DNA from: JBGPTK01 sp963797765
Lineage (GTDB): Bacteria > Acidobacteriota > Terriglobia > Acidiferrales > UBA7541
Assembly (NCBI GenBank): GCA_963797765.1
Contig: CAWCQU010000007.1
Coordinates: 310,001-374,000 of the forward strand
Direction: 5' to 3'
DNA: 64,000 nt
In this document: piece by piece, positions 8,941 through 17,512 of the stretch
Layout of the letters: every line of letters starts with the position of its first letter
Numbering within the stretch: position 1 is the first letter of the stretch
Translations under genes and position numbers: made by a program
The notes under the pieces: model-generated
The model's database searches: none
What the model was told of the DNA's origin: nothing
The model's input: the letters and a program-made list of their open reading frames with translations, nothing else

Positions 8941-10296
8941 TTATTCCTCGCCGAGGGACTTTTCGAAGTTGGCCTTGGCTGTCCAGAAGTTCAGCAAAGC
9001 CTGCTGATATTGGTGATCGGCGCCGGAAAGTGAAGACTGCGCCTGAAGGACATCCTTAGGCAGCGCGGTCTTCTGCTCAAACTCGTTCATGACAACTCGC
9101 AAATTCTCTTTTTGAGCGTCACGCGCAATTTCAGCAGCGTGGAGAAGCAGGCGCGATTCCTTCAGTTTTCGAAATTTGGAATTCACGTCGATGAGCACCT
9201 GGGATTCGGTTTCGGTGGCGCCCGACTTGGCTTGTTCGATCTGCTTGGTATTTTCCGCAAGTTGATGGCGGCGGCGTCCCCAATCGAGCGGATCCCAGGA
9301 CACCAGGACGCCCACCGAAGCGACGTTCGATGGAAGAAGCTGCACGTTGGTGAGCGAAATATTGTGAACACTAAAGCTCACATCGGGAATGTAGCTGGAC
9401 TTGGTGACGCGCCGGTTGAATTCGGCTTGCTTGATCTGGATGCGGGATTCGCGCAATTCGGGCCGGGAGGCGAGCGCCTGGGTTTGGGCGGCTTGAAGGT
9501 CGGTTTCGAGCGGGGTGGCGTCTGAAACCGGGTTGACCCGAAAATCAGTTCGAATGTCGCGACCGAGCAAATCATTGAGCTGCTCTTTTTGAGAAGAGAT
9601 CGAATCGCGAAGATTCAGGTTGTTATATTCCTCTTGTGCCAGTTGAGCCTGCACCGCCAGGCTGTCGGCTTTCAAAGCGGTCCCTTGGTCGACATATTGA
9701 GTAGTGACGCGGTCGAGTTCGCGGTCGCTCTTCAGATTTTCGTCACTCGAATCCAGGGCGCTCTGCGTCTGCAAGACCTGGTAATAAGCCTGTTTTACCT
9801 GGGATACGACGGTTTGCTGCTGCTCGCGGACTTTCTCATCGTCCAATTGCTGGTTCAATTTCGCCAAATGAACATTCAGGCTGATCTTGTAGAGCTGGGA
9901 GAGAGGCTGTTGGAGCTCCAAGATTCCATAAAAGGAAGGTTTCAGCGGCGTGTGAATATTTATGTTCTGGTCGGGCACCTCACCGACTCCAGGCAGCGTG
10001 CCAAGAGAACCCTTCAAGAATTCAAAATTGATGGGAGTGAGAAGCTGCGCGCCCAGGGCGTAGACGGTCACTTGTGGGAAACGGTAGGTCTTGACGACCG
10101 CGATGGCATCTTCGTCAATCTGTGAATTCAGTTTCGCGATTTTGATGGTGCGATTGTTCGTCAAAGCCAAGCTGACGGCCTGGTCGAGTGTGAGCACATC
10201 GGCGGAAGCAGAGGAGGAAGACGGGGCGGCATCCTGCGCCGCGGAGTTTGCGGCGAAGAGGATCAGCAAACACGAAAGGAGACAATTGCCCCGCAT
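8941..10296 (-). CDS. TolC-family outer-membrane efflux channel
   Basis: An outer-membrane factor that lets the RND pump discharge outside the cell. The mature part shows the two OEP repeats: LTLDQAVSLALTNNRTIK at the start, long heptad-like coiled coils with Gln/Lys/Asp, and a second copy with TPLETDLQAAQTQALASRPEL. The frame is open to 10383, but the start at 10296 is chosen because GGAAGGAG lies about ten bases upstream and the protein then begins directly with a signal peptide (MRGNCLLSCLLILFAANSAAQ). First gene of the three-gene efflux operon. About 451 residues, normal for the family. Confidence 0.88.
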   Translation of the reverse strand: MRGNCLLSCLLILFAANSAAQDAAPSSSSASADVLTLDQAVSLALTNNRTIKIAKLNSQIDEDAIAVVKTYRFPQVTVYALGAQLLTPINFEFLKGSLGTLPGVGEVPDQNINIHTPLKPSFYGILELQQPLSQLYKISLNVHLAKLNQQLDDEKVREQQQTVVSQVKQAYYQVLQTQSALDSSDENLKSDRELDRVTTQYVDQGTALKADSLAVQAQLAQEEYNNLNLRDSISSQKEQLNDLLGRDIRTDFRVNPVSDATPLETDLQAAQTQALASRPELRESRIQIKQAEFNRRVTKSSYIPDVSFSVHNISLTNVQLLPSNVASVGVLVSWDPLDWGRRRHQLAENTKQIEQAKSGATETESQVLIDVNSKFRKLKESRLLLHAAEIARDAQKENLRVVMNEFEQKTALPKDVLQAQSSLSGADHQYQQALLNFWTAKANFEKSLGEE

Positions 10297-10790
10297 GAAA
10301 GTGATGCTCCTTCCTTCCATTGTTAACCAGGCAAACGAGACCTGAAGAGTATGAAGGACGGGAGAATCTATATCCCGGCTCAACAGTTTGTCAACTGGGT
10401 CAAAACTGGGCCAAGCTGGTTCTGGATATGTTCCTTTGCAAGGGGAGAAGGCTCTTACAAGTGCGGAGCGGCGCTGAGTGGGAGCAGGAACTGCTGAATT
10501 CTTCGCAGGCGGGAGCGGGTTGGGACTGACGGCCAGGGAGCGTGGAGCGTTCGAGGTTAGAGAGAAGAAAATTTTGAGGGATAGGCGCGTTTACCAGTGC
10601 GGAGAAGGTAGTACTGATTGTGCTCTAGGAGTCAACAATTACGAAGATCAAGATCCATCGAGGGCGGCGAAGCCGCAACTTTTCATCGAGGAAAGTGTTT
10701 GACCAATTGTACGGCCTCAATGGAGAGGGGGGCTGACACAGAAACGCGGGAACTCAAATTCATCGGTGATAAGAGACAGGAGGAAGGGTC
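10297..10790. other. Divergent intergenic region
   Basis: About 490 bases between the minus-strand efflux operon and the plus-strand repeat protein. It should hold both promoters. A short inverted repeat CAGTT-TGTC-AACTG lies near 10388-10401, on the efflux side. Immediately before 10791 is a strong ribosome-binding site (GGAGGAAGG). No credible gene, RNA or longer repeat was seen; the small open frames here have no protein-like composition. Confidence 0.5.
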
Positions 10791-11417
10791 ATGAACATTA
10801 AAGGAATTATTCTTGGGAGTGCGGCCCTGATTGTACTGTGCGTGCCTGCTGGATTCGCGCAATCGACGAGCGGCCAAGGGAGCAGCGCGGCGCCAGCCGC
10901 CAAGCCTGAATCCATTAAGGACCGCAAGGAAAATCAGCAGGATCGGATTGGCAACGGCGTGCAGAGCGGACAATTGACTGCCGGCGAGACGAAGAATCTG
11001 GAGACTAAGGAAGCGGGCTTGAACAAGGAAGAGAGCAATATGCGCAAGGCCGACGACGGCCACCTGACCGCAGCGGATCGCGCCAAGCTGAACAATCAGC
11101 AGAATCACCTTTCGAACCAGATCGCTACCGACAAACACAATGCCAATACGGCGCATTATGGGAATAACGAGGTGGGCCAGCGCCGCGAAAATCAGCAGGA
11201 TCGCATCGCCCAAGGGATCAAGAGCGGCCAACTGAAACCGGGTGAGACCGCGCACCTTGAAAATAAGGAGCAAGGAATCAACAAGGAAGTGAGCGGAATG
11301 CGCCAGGCCAATGGCGGCAAACTGACTCAGGCCGACAAGCGAGCCGTGAATCAGCAACAAAACAAGGTTTCGGGGCAGATTTACAACAAAAAGCACAACG
11401 CCCGGAAACAAGGGTAG
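10791..11417 (+). CDS. Secreted two-repeat charged protein of unknown function
   Basis: A 208-residue exported protein: signal peptide about 1-23 (cut after GFAQ), a short Ser/Ala/Pro linker, then two copies of a ~75-residue unit at about 41-115 and 124-203. Each unit begins RKENQQDRIGNGVQSGQL or RRENQQDRIAQGIKSGQL, continues with GETxxLExKExGxNKE and a helix rich in Asn/Gln, and ends in xHNA. The composition (Asn, Gln, Lys, Glu; no Cys in the mature part) suggests a helical, soluble envelope protein. Similar repeat proteins occur in soil bacteria without a known role. It is a single-gene unit: strong GGAGGAAGG ribosome-binding site before it and a strong terminator after it. Confidence 0.8.
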   Translation: MNIKGIILGSAALIVLCVPAGFAQSTSGQGSSAAPAAKPESIKDRKENQQDRIGNGVQSGQLTAGETKNLETKEAGLNKEESNMRKADDGHLTAADRAKLNNQQNHLSNQIATDKHNANTAHYGNNEVGQRRENQQDRIAQGIKSGQLKPGETAHLENKEQGINKEVSGMRQANGGKLTQADKRAVNQQQNKVSGQIYNKKHNARKQG

Positions 11418-11444
11418 GCCAAGCATCTTAGCGGTTCCATTCCG

Positions 11445-11480
11445 AAAAGGGCCCTCGCGATGACGCGAGGGCCCTTTTTT
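11445..11480 (+). terminator. Rho-independent terminator after the repeat protein
   Basis: A perfect hairpin: arm AAAAGGGCCCTCGCG, loop ATGA, arm CGCGAGGGCCCTTTT, followed by a run of T. It lies about 28 bases after the stop codon. The A run on the 5' side makes it potentially active in both directions. It separates the repeat-protein gene from the respiratory operon. Confidence 0.92.
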
Positions 11481-11664
11481 CTGGACGATCCCAACTTTTG
11501 TAACCTACCGGTTATCTTCAAGGCTACGGAACAGCCAAGTCCAGATTACAGGCCAGGTTGAGCACACCTCACAAGCCCTCAAAAAAAAGGTTGGGATTCA
11601 CGAATCTCGATGGTATTCAATTGGGCGATTTTGTAGACTGTGCAGTCCCCGGAGCGCGTTCGGA
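11481..11664 (+). promoter_or_regulatory. Leader region of the act-cox operon
   Basis: A 184-base gap between the terminator and the first gene of the respiratory operon, so the main promoter of the operon should lie here. An A8 run is at about 11581-11588. TTGGGA followed by TATTCA-like bases near 11594-11620 is a weak promoter match only. No clear operator was seen. Confidence 0.35.
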
Positions 11665-12315
11665 ATGCCGCAGATTTTTCATCGAAGCACAAATACACTT
11701 TCCCGGCTGAGCATATACGGCGCCGCATTCATTATTATACTATTAGGATACGTAATTTATGAAGTAAGCGCGTCTCCTTATTTGACGGAAGTAAATGTGG
11801 CGCGGGATCAGCCCGTGCCGTTCAGCCACAAGCACCATGTGGGGGAGCTCGGTGTTGATTGCCGTTATTGCCATACTTCGGTGGAAGATTCCTCTTTCGC
11901 CGGGCTTCCTCCCACTTCAACTTGCATGACATGCCACTCACAAATCTGGACCAACAGCGCGATGCTAGAGCCGGTGCGATCGAGTTACAGGACGGACCGA
12001 TCGATTGAATGGATTCGTGTGAATGCAGTGCCGGATTTCGTCTATTTCAATCACAGCATTCATATCAGCAAAGGGATTGGATGTACCACGTGCCACGGGC
12101 CGATCGGGGAAATGCCGCTGACCTGGCGAGCGAATACCATGCAAATGGAATGGTGCCTGGGCTGCCACCGGGAACCGGAGCTTCAGGTGCGGCCGAAGAA
12201 GTCCGTATTCGATGCGAGCTATAAGCCGCCCGCCAATCAACTGGAGATGGGGCGCAAGCTGGTAAAAGAATACAAGATCCAGAGTCTGACGAATTGCACC
12301 ACGTGCCACCGTTAA
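11665..12315 (+). CDS. actA: Alternative complex III subunit A, pentahaem cytochrome c
   Basis: The pentahaem cytochrome that takes electrons inside the quinol:cytochrome c oxidoreductase ActABCDEF. One N-terminal membrane helix (about residues 15-33) is followed by a periplasmic domain with five CXXCH haem sites: CRYCH near 66, CMTCH near 87, CTTCH near 140, CLGCH near 164 and CTTCH near 211. The number and the order with actB-F identify it; the fold is of the cytochrome c7/NapC-like type. Length 216 is normal. First gene of the operon; actB follows within about 75 bases. Confidence 0.93.
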   Translation: MPQIFHRSTNTLSRLSIYGAAFIIILLGYVIYEVSASPYLTEVNVARDQPVPFSHKHHVGELGVDCRYCHTSVEDSSFAGLPPTSTCMTCHSQIWTNSAMLEPVRSSYRTDRSIEWIRVNAVPDFVYFNHSIHISKGIGCTTCHGPIGEMPLTWRANTMQMEWCLGCHREPELQVRPKKSVFDASYKPPANQLEMGRKLVKEYKIQSLTNCTTCHR

Positions 12316-12446
12316 TTATGGAAATTGATTTTGAGACAGAAGCGAATTCATCGCAGACGGGGAAAAATTTGAAGATGCAGGCGGGCAGATGAGCGGTTCC
12401 GAGTGGCAAAACCGATTCGATTGATCTTGCCGCAATCGAAGAGAAG

Positions 12447-14333
12447 TTGCGAGGCGCGAAGGGAAAGCAATACTGGCGAGGCCTCGACGAATTGGCGGAG
12501 ACGCCACGCTACCGGGAATTTCTGCACAATGAATTCGGCGATCCAGACATCGAGAAAGCAAGCGTAAGCAGACGGGATTTGTTGAAGCTGATGGCCGCAT
12601 CGGCTGCGTTCGCCGGACTTACCGGCTGCACGAAACTTCCCACCCAACGGATCGTCCCATACGTCAAGCAGCCTGAAGAAATTGTGCCGGGAAAACCGCT
12701 GTTCTATGCGACCGCGATGACCATGGGCGGGGTGGCGCGAGGCCTGCTGGTGGAAAGCCAAATGGGCCGCCCGACCAAGATCGAAGGCAATCCGGATCAC
12801 CCAGCCAGCCTGGGCGCGACCACTGTATTCGAACAGTCCGCGTTACTCACGCTTTACGATCCCGATCGCGCACAGGCGGTGACGAATGAAGGGCGCATCG
12901 CAACCTGGGATTTGTTCCTCGCGGCTTTGCGCCGCGCTCGTGATAATCACCGTGCCGGAAAAGGCGCGGGCCTCAGCATCCTGACCGAGACAACCACCTC
13001 GCCCACGCTCGGCTCGCAAATTCAAAGCCTGCTGGCTGAATTTCCGCAGGCCAAGTGGCACCAGTATGAGCCGGTTGGCGGAGATGCGGCGCGAGAAGGC
13101 GCGCGCATGGCGTTCGGAGAGTACGTGAATACCGTCTACCGGTTCGACCGGGCAGACGTGATTCTTTCGCTCGACTCCGACTTTCTTTATGAAGGGCCCG
13201 GCAGCGTCAGGTATGCGCGCCAATTCGCCAATGGCCGTGATGTGGAAATGACCGGCGGGAAAATGAACCGGCTGTACGTGGTCGAAAGCACTCCTTCGAT
13301 TACGGGTTCGAAGGCCGACCACCGGTTGCCAATGCGCAGCCGCGATGTGGAGCCGTTTGCGCACGCGTTGGCCGCGAAGCTGGGCATGCCAACGGGCGGA
13401 TCGACGGCAACACAAGCTGGAGATGCCTGGATTTCGGCGCTGGCTCGCGATCTGCAGAGTCATCGCGGGCGAAGCGTGGTGATCGCGGGCGGCCAGCAGC
13501 CTCCCAGCGTGCACGCGTTGGCACACGCGATGAATACAGCGCTCGGGAATATCGGCGCTACGGTAATCCTGACCGATCCAATCGAAGTGAATCCAACCGA
13601 TCAGATGCGATCGATTGGAGCGCTTTCGGCGGACATGGCGGCGGGACACGTGCAAACGCTGCTGATCTTTGGCGGCAATCCCATCTATACAGCGCCGGCA
13701 GACCTGCAATTCGCGCAGAATTTTCTGAAGGTGCCGCTGCGCATCCACGTGAGTCTTTATGACGACGAGACATCGGATCTATGCCACTGGAACGTCCCCG
13801 CCGCTCATTTTCTGGAAACGTGGAGCGATGCCCGCGCCTTCGACGGGACCGTGACAATTCTTCAGCCGTTGATTTCGCCGCTCTACAACGGCAAGTCAGA
13901 GCTCGAGGTGCTGGCGGCGTTCCTGGGCGAGGATGTGGCGGCGCACGATGTAGTGAAGTCTTATTGGAAGAATCGATTTAGTGCCGCAAAACAGGGCGAT
14001 GACAAGGCATTCGAAGTGTTCTGGGAAACTTCGCTGAACGATGGCGTGGTGGCAAAGACGGCATTGCCTGAGAAACAAGTGCGATTGAGCTCTGCGCCAG
14101 CGGACGGCGCGGCGGGTTCACAGGCCAACCATGCGCAGCAGAGCCAGGCAGAGGGCGGCCTCGAAATCGTGTTTCGACCGGACCCAACCATGTGGGATGG
14201 CCGATTCGCGAACAATGGCTGGCTGCAGGAGCTACCAAAGCCGCTGACGCAAATCACCTGGGACAACGCCGTAATGATCAGCGCGCGCACGGCCCAGCGG
14301 CTGCAAGTGACAAATGAAGACGTGATCCAATGA
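12447..14333 (+). CDS. actB: Alternative complex III subunit B, molybdopterin-oxidoreductase-like part
   Basis: The N-terminal two-thirds of ActB, homologous to the molybdopterin enzyme superfamily but, in this complex, known to carry no molybdenum cofactor. A twin-arginine-like motif SRRDLLKLMAASAAFAGLTGC starts near residue 35, after the conserved YWRGLDELAETPRY. The open frame begins at TTG 12447, but the true start is probably ATG 12389: it reads MSGSEWQ and joins TDSIDLAAIEEKL upstream of 12447 if one A is removed from the AAAA run near 12407. The frame stops at TGA 14331-14333, yet family sequence continues in the frame at 14330 (KYAGRALRGVVWITPGHAD). So the gene is broken by single-base shifts; it should be a continuous protein of about 1010 residues ending at 15446. 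Confidence 0.85.
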   Translation: MRGAKGKQYWRGLDELAETPRYREFLHNEFGDPDIEKASVSRRDLLKLMAASAAFAGLTGCTKLPTQRIVPYVKQPEEIVPGKPLFYATAMTMGGVARGLLVESQMGRPTKIEGNPDHPASLGATTVFEQSALLTLYDPDRAQAVTNEGRIATWDLFLAALRRARDNHRAGKGAGLSILTETTTSPTLGSQIQSLLAEFPQAKWHQYEPVGGDAAREGARMAFGEYVNTVYRFDRADVILSLDSDFLYEGPGSVRYARQFANGRDVEMTGGKMNRLYVVESTPSITGSKADHRLPMRSRDVEPFAHALAAKLGMPTGGSTATQAGDAWISALARDLQSHRGRSVVIAGGQQPPSVHALAHAMNTALGNIGATVILTDPIEVNPTDQMRSIGALSADMAAGHVQTLLIFGGNPIYTAPADLQFAQNFLKVPLRIHVSLYDDETSDLCHWNVPAAHFLETWSDARAFDGTVTILQPLISPLYNGKSELEVLAAFLGEDVAAHDVVKSYWKNRFSAAKQGDDKAFEVFWETSLNDGVVAKTALPEKQVRLSSAPADGAAGSQANHAQQSQAEGGLEIVFRPDPTMWDGRFANNGWLQELPKPLTQITWDNAVMISARTAQRLQVTNEDVIQ

Positions 14334-14495
14334 AATATGCCGGGCGGGCGCTGCGCGGAGTGGTGTGGATTACGCCGGGACATGCCGATGAGAGCGTTAC
14401 CGTATATTTTGGCTACGGCCGCACGCGGGCAGGCCGGGTGGGCGACGGAGTGGGGATCAATAGCTATTTGATCTGGAATTCGCAAACTCCATGGT

Positions 14496-15446
14496 TTGGC
14501 TCCGGGACTGGAAGTGGCCAAAACCGGGGACAAGATCCACCTGGTCACGACGCAATTCCACCATTCCATCGAGCATGACGGGAAAACGGAAGACGAAGAC
14601 AGCGTCAATGCTTTCGATCGCGATTTGGTGCGCATCGCGTCGCTCGAGGAATTCAAGAAGAATCCGAATTTCGCGCAGGATCCGGAAGAGGAAACTGCAA
14701 AGGCCCAATCACTTTATCCCGCGTTTCCCTACACGGGCTATGCGTGGGGTATGTCCATCGATTTGAATCGCTGCATCGGTTGCAACGCTTGTTCGATTGC
14801 ATGCCAGGCGGAGAATAATATTCCCGTGGTGGGAAAAGAGCAGGTGGATGCGGGACGGATCATGCACTGGATTCGCGTGGACACTTATTTCCGCGGCGGA
14901 TTGGACAACCCGGAGACGGTTCACGAGCCATTGACCTGCATGCACTGCGAGAATGCGCCGTGCGAAGTGGTTTGCCCGGTGGGAGCGACCACGCACAGTC
15001 CGGAAGGATTGAACGAGATGGTTTACAACCGCTGCGTGGGCACGCGGTATTGCTCGAACAACTGCCCGTATAAGGTGCGGCGGTTCAATTTCTTTTTGTT
15101 CAACGACTGGGAAACGCCCAGCCTGAAACTGCTGCGAAATCCGAACGTGACTGTGCGCAGCCGCGGCGTGATGGAGAAATGTTCCTACTGCGTGCAGCGC
15201 ATCAACGCGGTGAAAATCGAATCGGAGAAACAGGACCGGGCGGTGCGTGACGGTGAAATCGTAACCGCCTGCCAGCAAGTTTGCCCGGCGGATGCCATCG
15301 TGTTCGGGAATATCAACGATCCGAAGAGCCGCGTATCGAAGCTGAAGGCGCAATCGCGGGAATATGGATTGTTAAGGGATTTGAACACCCGGCCGCGGAC
15401 GACGTATCTGGCGAAATTGCGGAATCCGAATCCGGAGATCGGGTAG
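14496..15446 (+). CDS. actB: Alternative complex III subunit B, iron-sulfur part
   Basis: The C-terminal ferredoxin-like part of ActB, which holds three [4Fe-4S] and one [3Fe-4S] cluster in this complex. Cysteine groups seen in order: CIGCNACSIACQ, CMHCENAPCEVVCP, CVGTRYCSNNCP and CSYCVQRI ... CQQVCPADA. The stretch 14330-14495 is read in a third frame (GYGRTRAGRVGDGVGINSYLI); removing the A in GGGACTGG near 14507 joins NSQTPWFGSG to LEVAKTGDKI. The two shifts near 14330 and 14507 cancel, so overall length is kept. The function is electron transfer from quinol to haem. A REP-like repeat follows before actC. Confidence 0.85.
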   Translation: MAPGLEVAKTGDKIHLVTTQFHHSIEHDGKTEDEDSVNAFDRDLVRIASLEEFKKNPNFAQDPEEETAKAQSLYPAFPYTGYAWGMSIDLNRCIGCNACSIACQAENNIPVVGKEQVDAGRIMHWIRVDTYFRGGLDNPETVHEPLTCMHCENAPCEVVCPVGATTHSPEGLNEMVYNRCVGTRYCSNNCPYKVRRFNFFLFNDWETPSLKLLRNPNVTVRSRGVMEKCSYCVQRINAVKIESEKQDRAVRDGEIVTACQQVCPADAIVFGNINDPKSRVSKLKAQSREYGLLRDLNTRPRTTYLAKLRNPNPEIG

Positions 15447-15475
15447 AAAGATTGAACGCAAACCAGAATTGATCA

Positions 15476-15516
15476 GGGGACTCTGGATTCCTCGCTTCGC
15501 TCGGAATGACGGGGTT
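15476..15516. repeat. Short dispersed-type intergenic repeat (TTCGCT element)
   Basis: The segment around GGATTCCTCGCTTCGCTCGG, followed by AATGAC, resembles the short 'TTCGCTTCGCTC...GAATGAC' elements scattered between genes in many acidobacterial and other soil genomes (recalled pattern, not searched). ATTCC and GGAAT form a short imperfect hairpin around TTC. It is inside the operon, between actB and actC. Only one copy was noticed in the window. Confidence 0.4.
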
Positions 15517-15552
15517 TAGGCGTGAGAGCTTTTGACGGTGGTTGGAGAATAG

Positions 15553-16956
15553 ATGGCGACTGAGCCGTTTGGAAAACCGACCGAACCAGATCCCGGGCCT
15601 CCGGTGCTTGAGCCGGGGTACGATTTCGCGTCGGTCACGGACAAAATCAGCGCGATCGTGCTGAGAAAGAAGACGCCGAAGGGCTGGATGTTCGGCTTCG
15701 CGATCGCGTTCGCGTTGGTGCTGCTGCTGCAATACGCGATCGCCGTGCTGCTGGTAAGAGGAGTCGGCATCTGGGGAATCAATATCCCCGTCGGCTGGGG
15801 ATTTGCGATCGTCAATTTCGTGTGGTGGATCGGAATCGGCCACGCTGGAACGTTGATTTCCGCAATTTTGCTGCTGCTGCGGCAAAAATGGCGCACCTCG
15901 ATCAACCGCTTTGCGGAAGCGATGACCCTGTTCGCGGTGGCTTGCGCGGGCATGTACCCGCTGCTGCATCTGGGCCGGCCGTGGCTATTTTATTGGTTGT
16001 TCCCCTATCCGAATACCATGGGGACCTGGCCGCAATTCCGCAGCCCGCTGGTTTGGGATGTGTTCGCCGTTTCCACATACACGATTGTTTCGGCGATGTT
16101 CTGGTTTGTGGGGTTGATTCCGGACCTGGCGACGCTGCGCGACCGCGCCCGAAATCGCGCCGCGCAAGTTATCTACGGAGTGCTGGCGATGGGCTGGCGA
16201 GGGTCCGCCGTTCATTGGGCGCGCTATGAAATGTGTTCCCTGCTACTGGCGGGCCTGGCGACGCCGCTGGTGGTTTCGGTGCACACGGTGGTGAGCTTCG
16301 ACTTTTCGGTTGGGATCATAGCGGGCTGGCATTCGACAATTTTTCCGCCTTACTTCGTGGCCGGAGCGATCTATTCCGGGTTTGCCATGGTGATGACGCT
16401 GGCGATTCCGCTGCGCAAGTTTTACAAGCTGGAAGATTTCATCACCATGCGGCATCTGGAAAATATGGCGAAAATCCTGATCGCCACCGGCTTGATCGTC
16501 GCTTACGGCTACATGATGGAAACGTTTGGCGCGTTTTATGGCGGCGACAAATACGATTATTTCATGATGATGAATCGAATGGCGGGACCGTACGCTGGAC
16601 TTTACTGGATATTGATCGCCTGCAATATCGTGATTCCGCAGTTTCTGTGGGTCAGGCGGCTGCGGACCAACGTCGCTTTCCTGTTTGCAGTCTCGCTGAT
16701 CGTAAACGTGGGAATGTGGCTGGAGCGGTTTGTGATCGTGATTACCAGCCTGCACCGCGATTTCCTGCCGTCTTCGTGGGGAATGTATTACCCGACGCGA
16801 TGGGACTGGGCCACGTACATCGGGTCGATTGGTTTGTTCCTGACATTATTCTTCCTGTTCGTCCGGTTCCTGCCGGCGATTTCGATTTTTGAGATGCGGC
16901 AACTGGTGACCGAAGTGGAGAGGAGGAAAAGAAACCTTGAGCAGCAAGCAGCATGA
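15553..16956 (+). CDS. actC: Alternative complex III subunit C, NrfD-like quinol-site membrane protein
   Basis: A polytopic inner-membrane protein of 467 residues, NrfD/PsrC family, with about ten membrane helices from residue 46 on. It forms, with ActF, the membrane part of the complex and one possible quinol site. Typical stretches are WWIGIGHAGTLISAILLLLRQKWRTSINR and PLLHLGRPWLFYWLFPYPN; the helix VSVHTVVSFDFSVGIIAGWHSTIFPPYFVAGA is also a family hallmark. ATG start; about 14 bases before actD. Second half contains FGAFYGGDKYDYFMMMNRM as expected. Confidence 0.93.
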   Translation: MATEPFGKPTEPDPGPPVLEPGYDFASVTDKISAIVLRKKTPKGWMFGFAIAFALVLLLQYAIAVLLVRGVGIWGINIPVGWGFAIVNFVWWIGIGHAGTLISAILLLLRQKWRTSINRFAEAMTLFAVACAGMYPLLHLGRPWLFYWLFPYPNTMGTWPQFRSPLVWDVFAVSTYTIVSAMFWFVGLIPDLATLRDRARNRAAQVIYGVLAMGWRGSAVHWARYEMCSLLLAGLATPLVVSVHTVVSFDFSVGIIAGWHSTIFPPYFVAGAIYSGFAMVMTLAIPLRKFYKLEDFITMRHLENMAKILIATGLIVAYGYMMETFGAFYGGDKYDYFMMMNRMAGPYAGLYWILIACNIVIPQFLWVRRLRTNVAFLFAVSLIVNVGMWLERFVIVITSLHRDFLPSSWGMYYPTRWDWATYIGSIGLFLTLFFLFVRFLPAISIFEMRQLVTEVERRKRNLEQQAA

Positions 16957-16969
16957 GGCAGCTTGAATC

Positions 16970-17512
16970 ATGATCGCGAAGCGACATCGCATTTACGGGC
17001 TGATGGCGGAATTTGAAACGCCCGAAGCCTTGCTGGCGGCCGCCAACAAGACTCGCGAAGCGGGCTATCGCAAGGTGGATGCTTTCACTCCGCTGCCAGT
17101 GGAGGGATTGGCGGAGGCGGTGGGATTCCATCACACGAAACTGCCTTTGATCGTGTTGTGCGGCGGGATTCTGGGAGGGATGGGCGGATATTATTTGCAG
17201 TACTGGCCGAACGTGATCGGATTTCCGCTGAACATCGGCGGAAGGCCATACAACAGTTGGCCGGCATTCATTCCCATTACGTTCGAGATGACGGTGTTGT
17301 TCGCGGCGCTTTCGGCGGTATTCGGAATGCTGGCGCTGAACGGGCTGCCGACGCCCTATCATCCCGTATTCAACGTGGACCGTTTCCGGCTGGCGTCGCG
17401 CGACCGGTTTTTTCTGTGCATCAAGGCGCGAGACCCGAAATTCAATCTGGAAAAGACAAAGCAATTCTTGATCGATCTGCATGCGCGCGAGGTTGCCGAA
17501 ATTGATTCCTAG
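16970..17512 (+). CDS. actD: Alternative complex III subunit D (DUF3341)
   Basis: A 180-residue membrane subunit with a cytoplasmic N-terminal domain (MIAKRHRIYGLMAEFETPEALLAAANKTREAGY) and two membrane helices at about 59-79 and 100-121 (LPLIVLCGGILGGMGGYYLQ; FIPITFEMTVLFAALSAVFGM). It ends with the DUF3341 signature FNVDRFRLASRDRFFLCIKARDPKF. The role is structural in the complex. Its end overlaps the start of the actE frame by about 30 bases. Confidence 0.92.
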   Translation: MIAKRHRIYGLMAEFETPEALLAAANKTREAGYRKVDAFTPLPVEGLAEAVGFHHTKLPLIVLCGGILGGMGGYYLQYWPNVIGFPLNIGGRPYNSWPAFIPITFEMTVLFAALSAVFGMLALNGLPTPYHPVFNVDRFRLASRDRFFLCIKARDPKFNLEKTKQFLIDLHAREVAEIDS

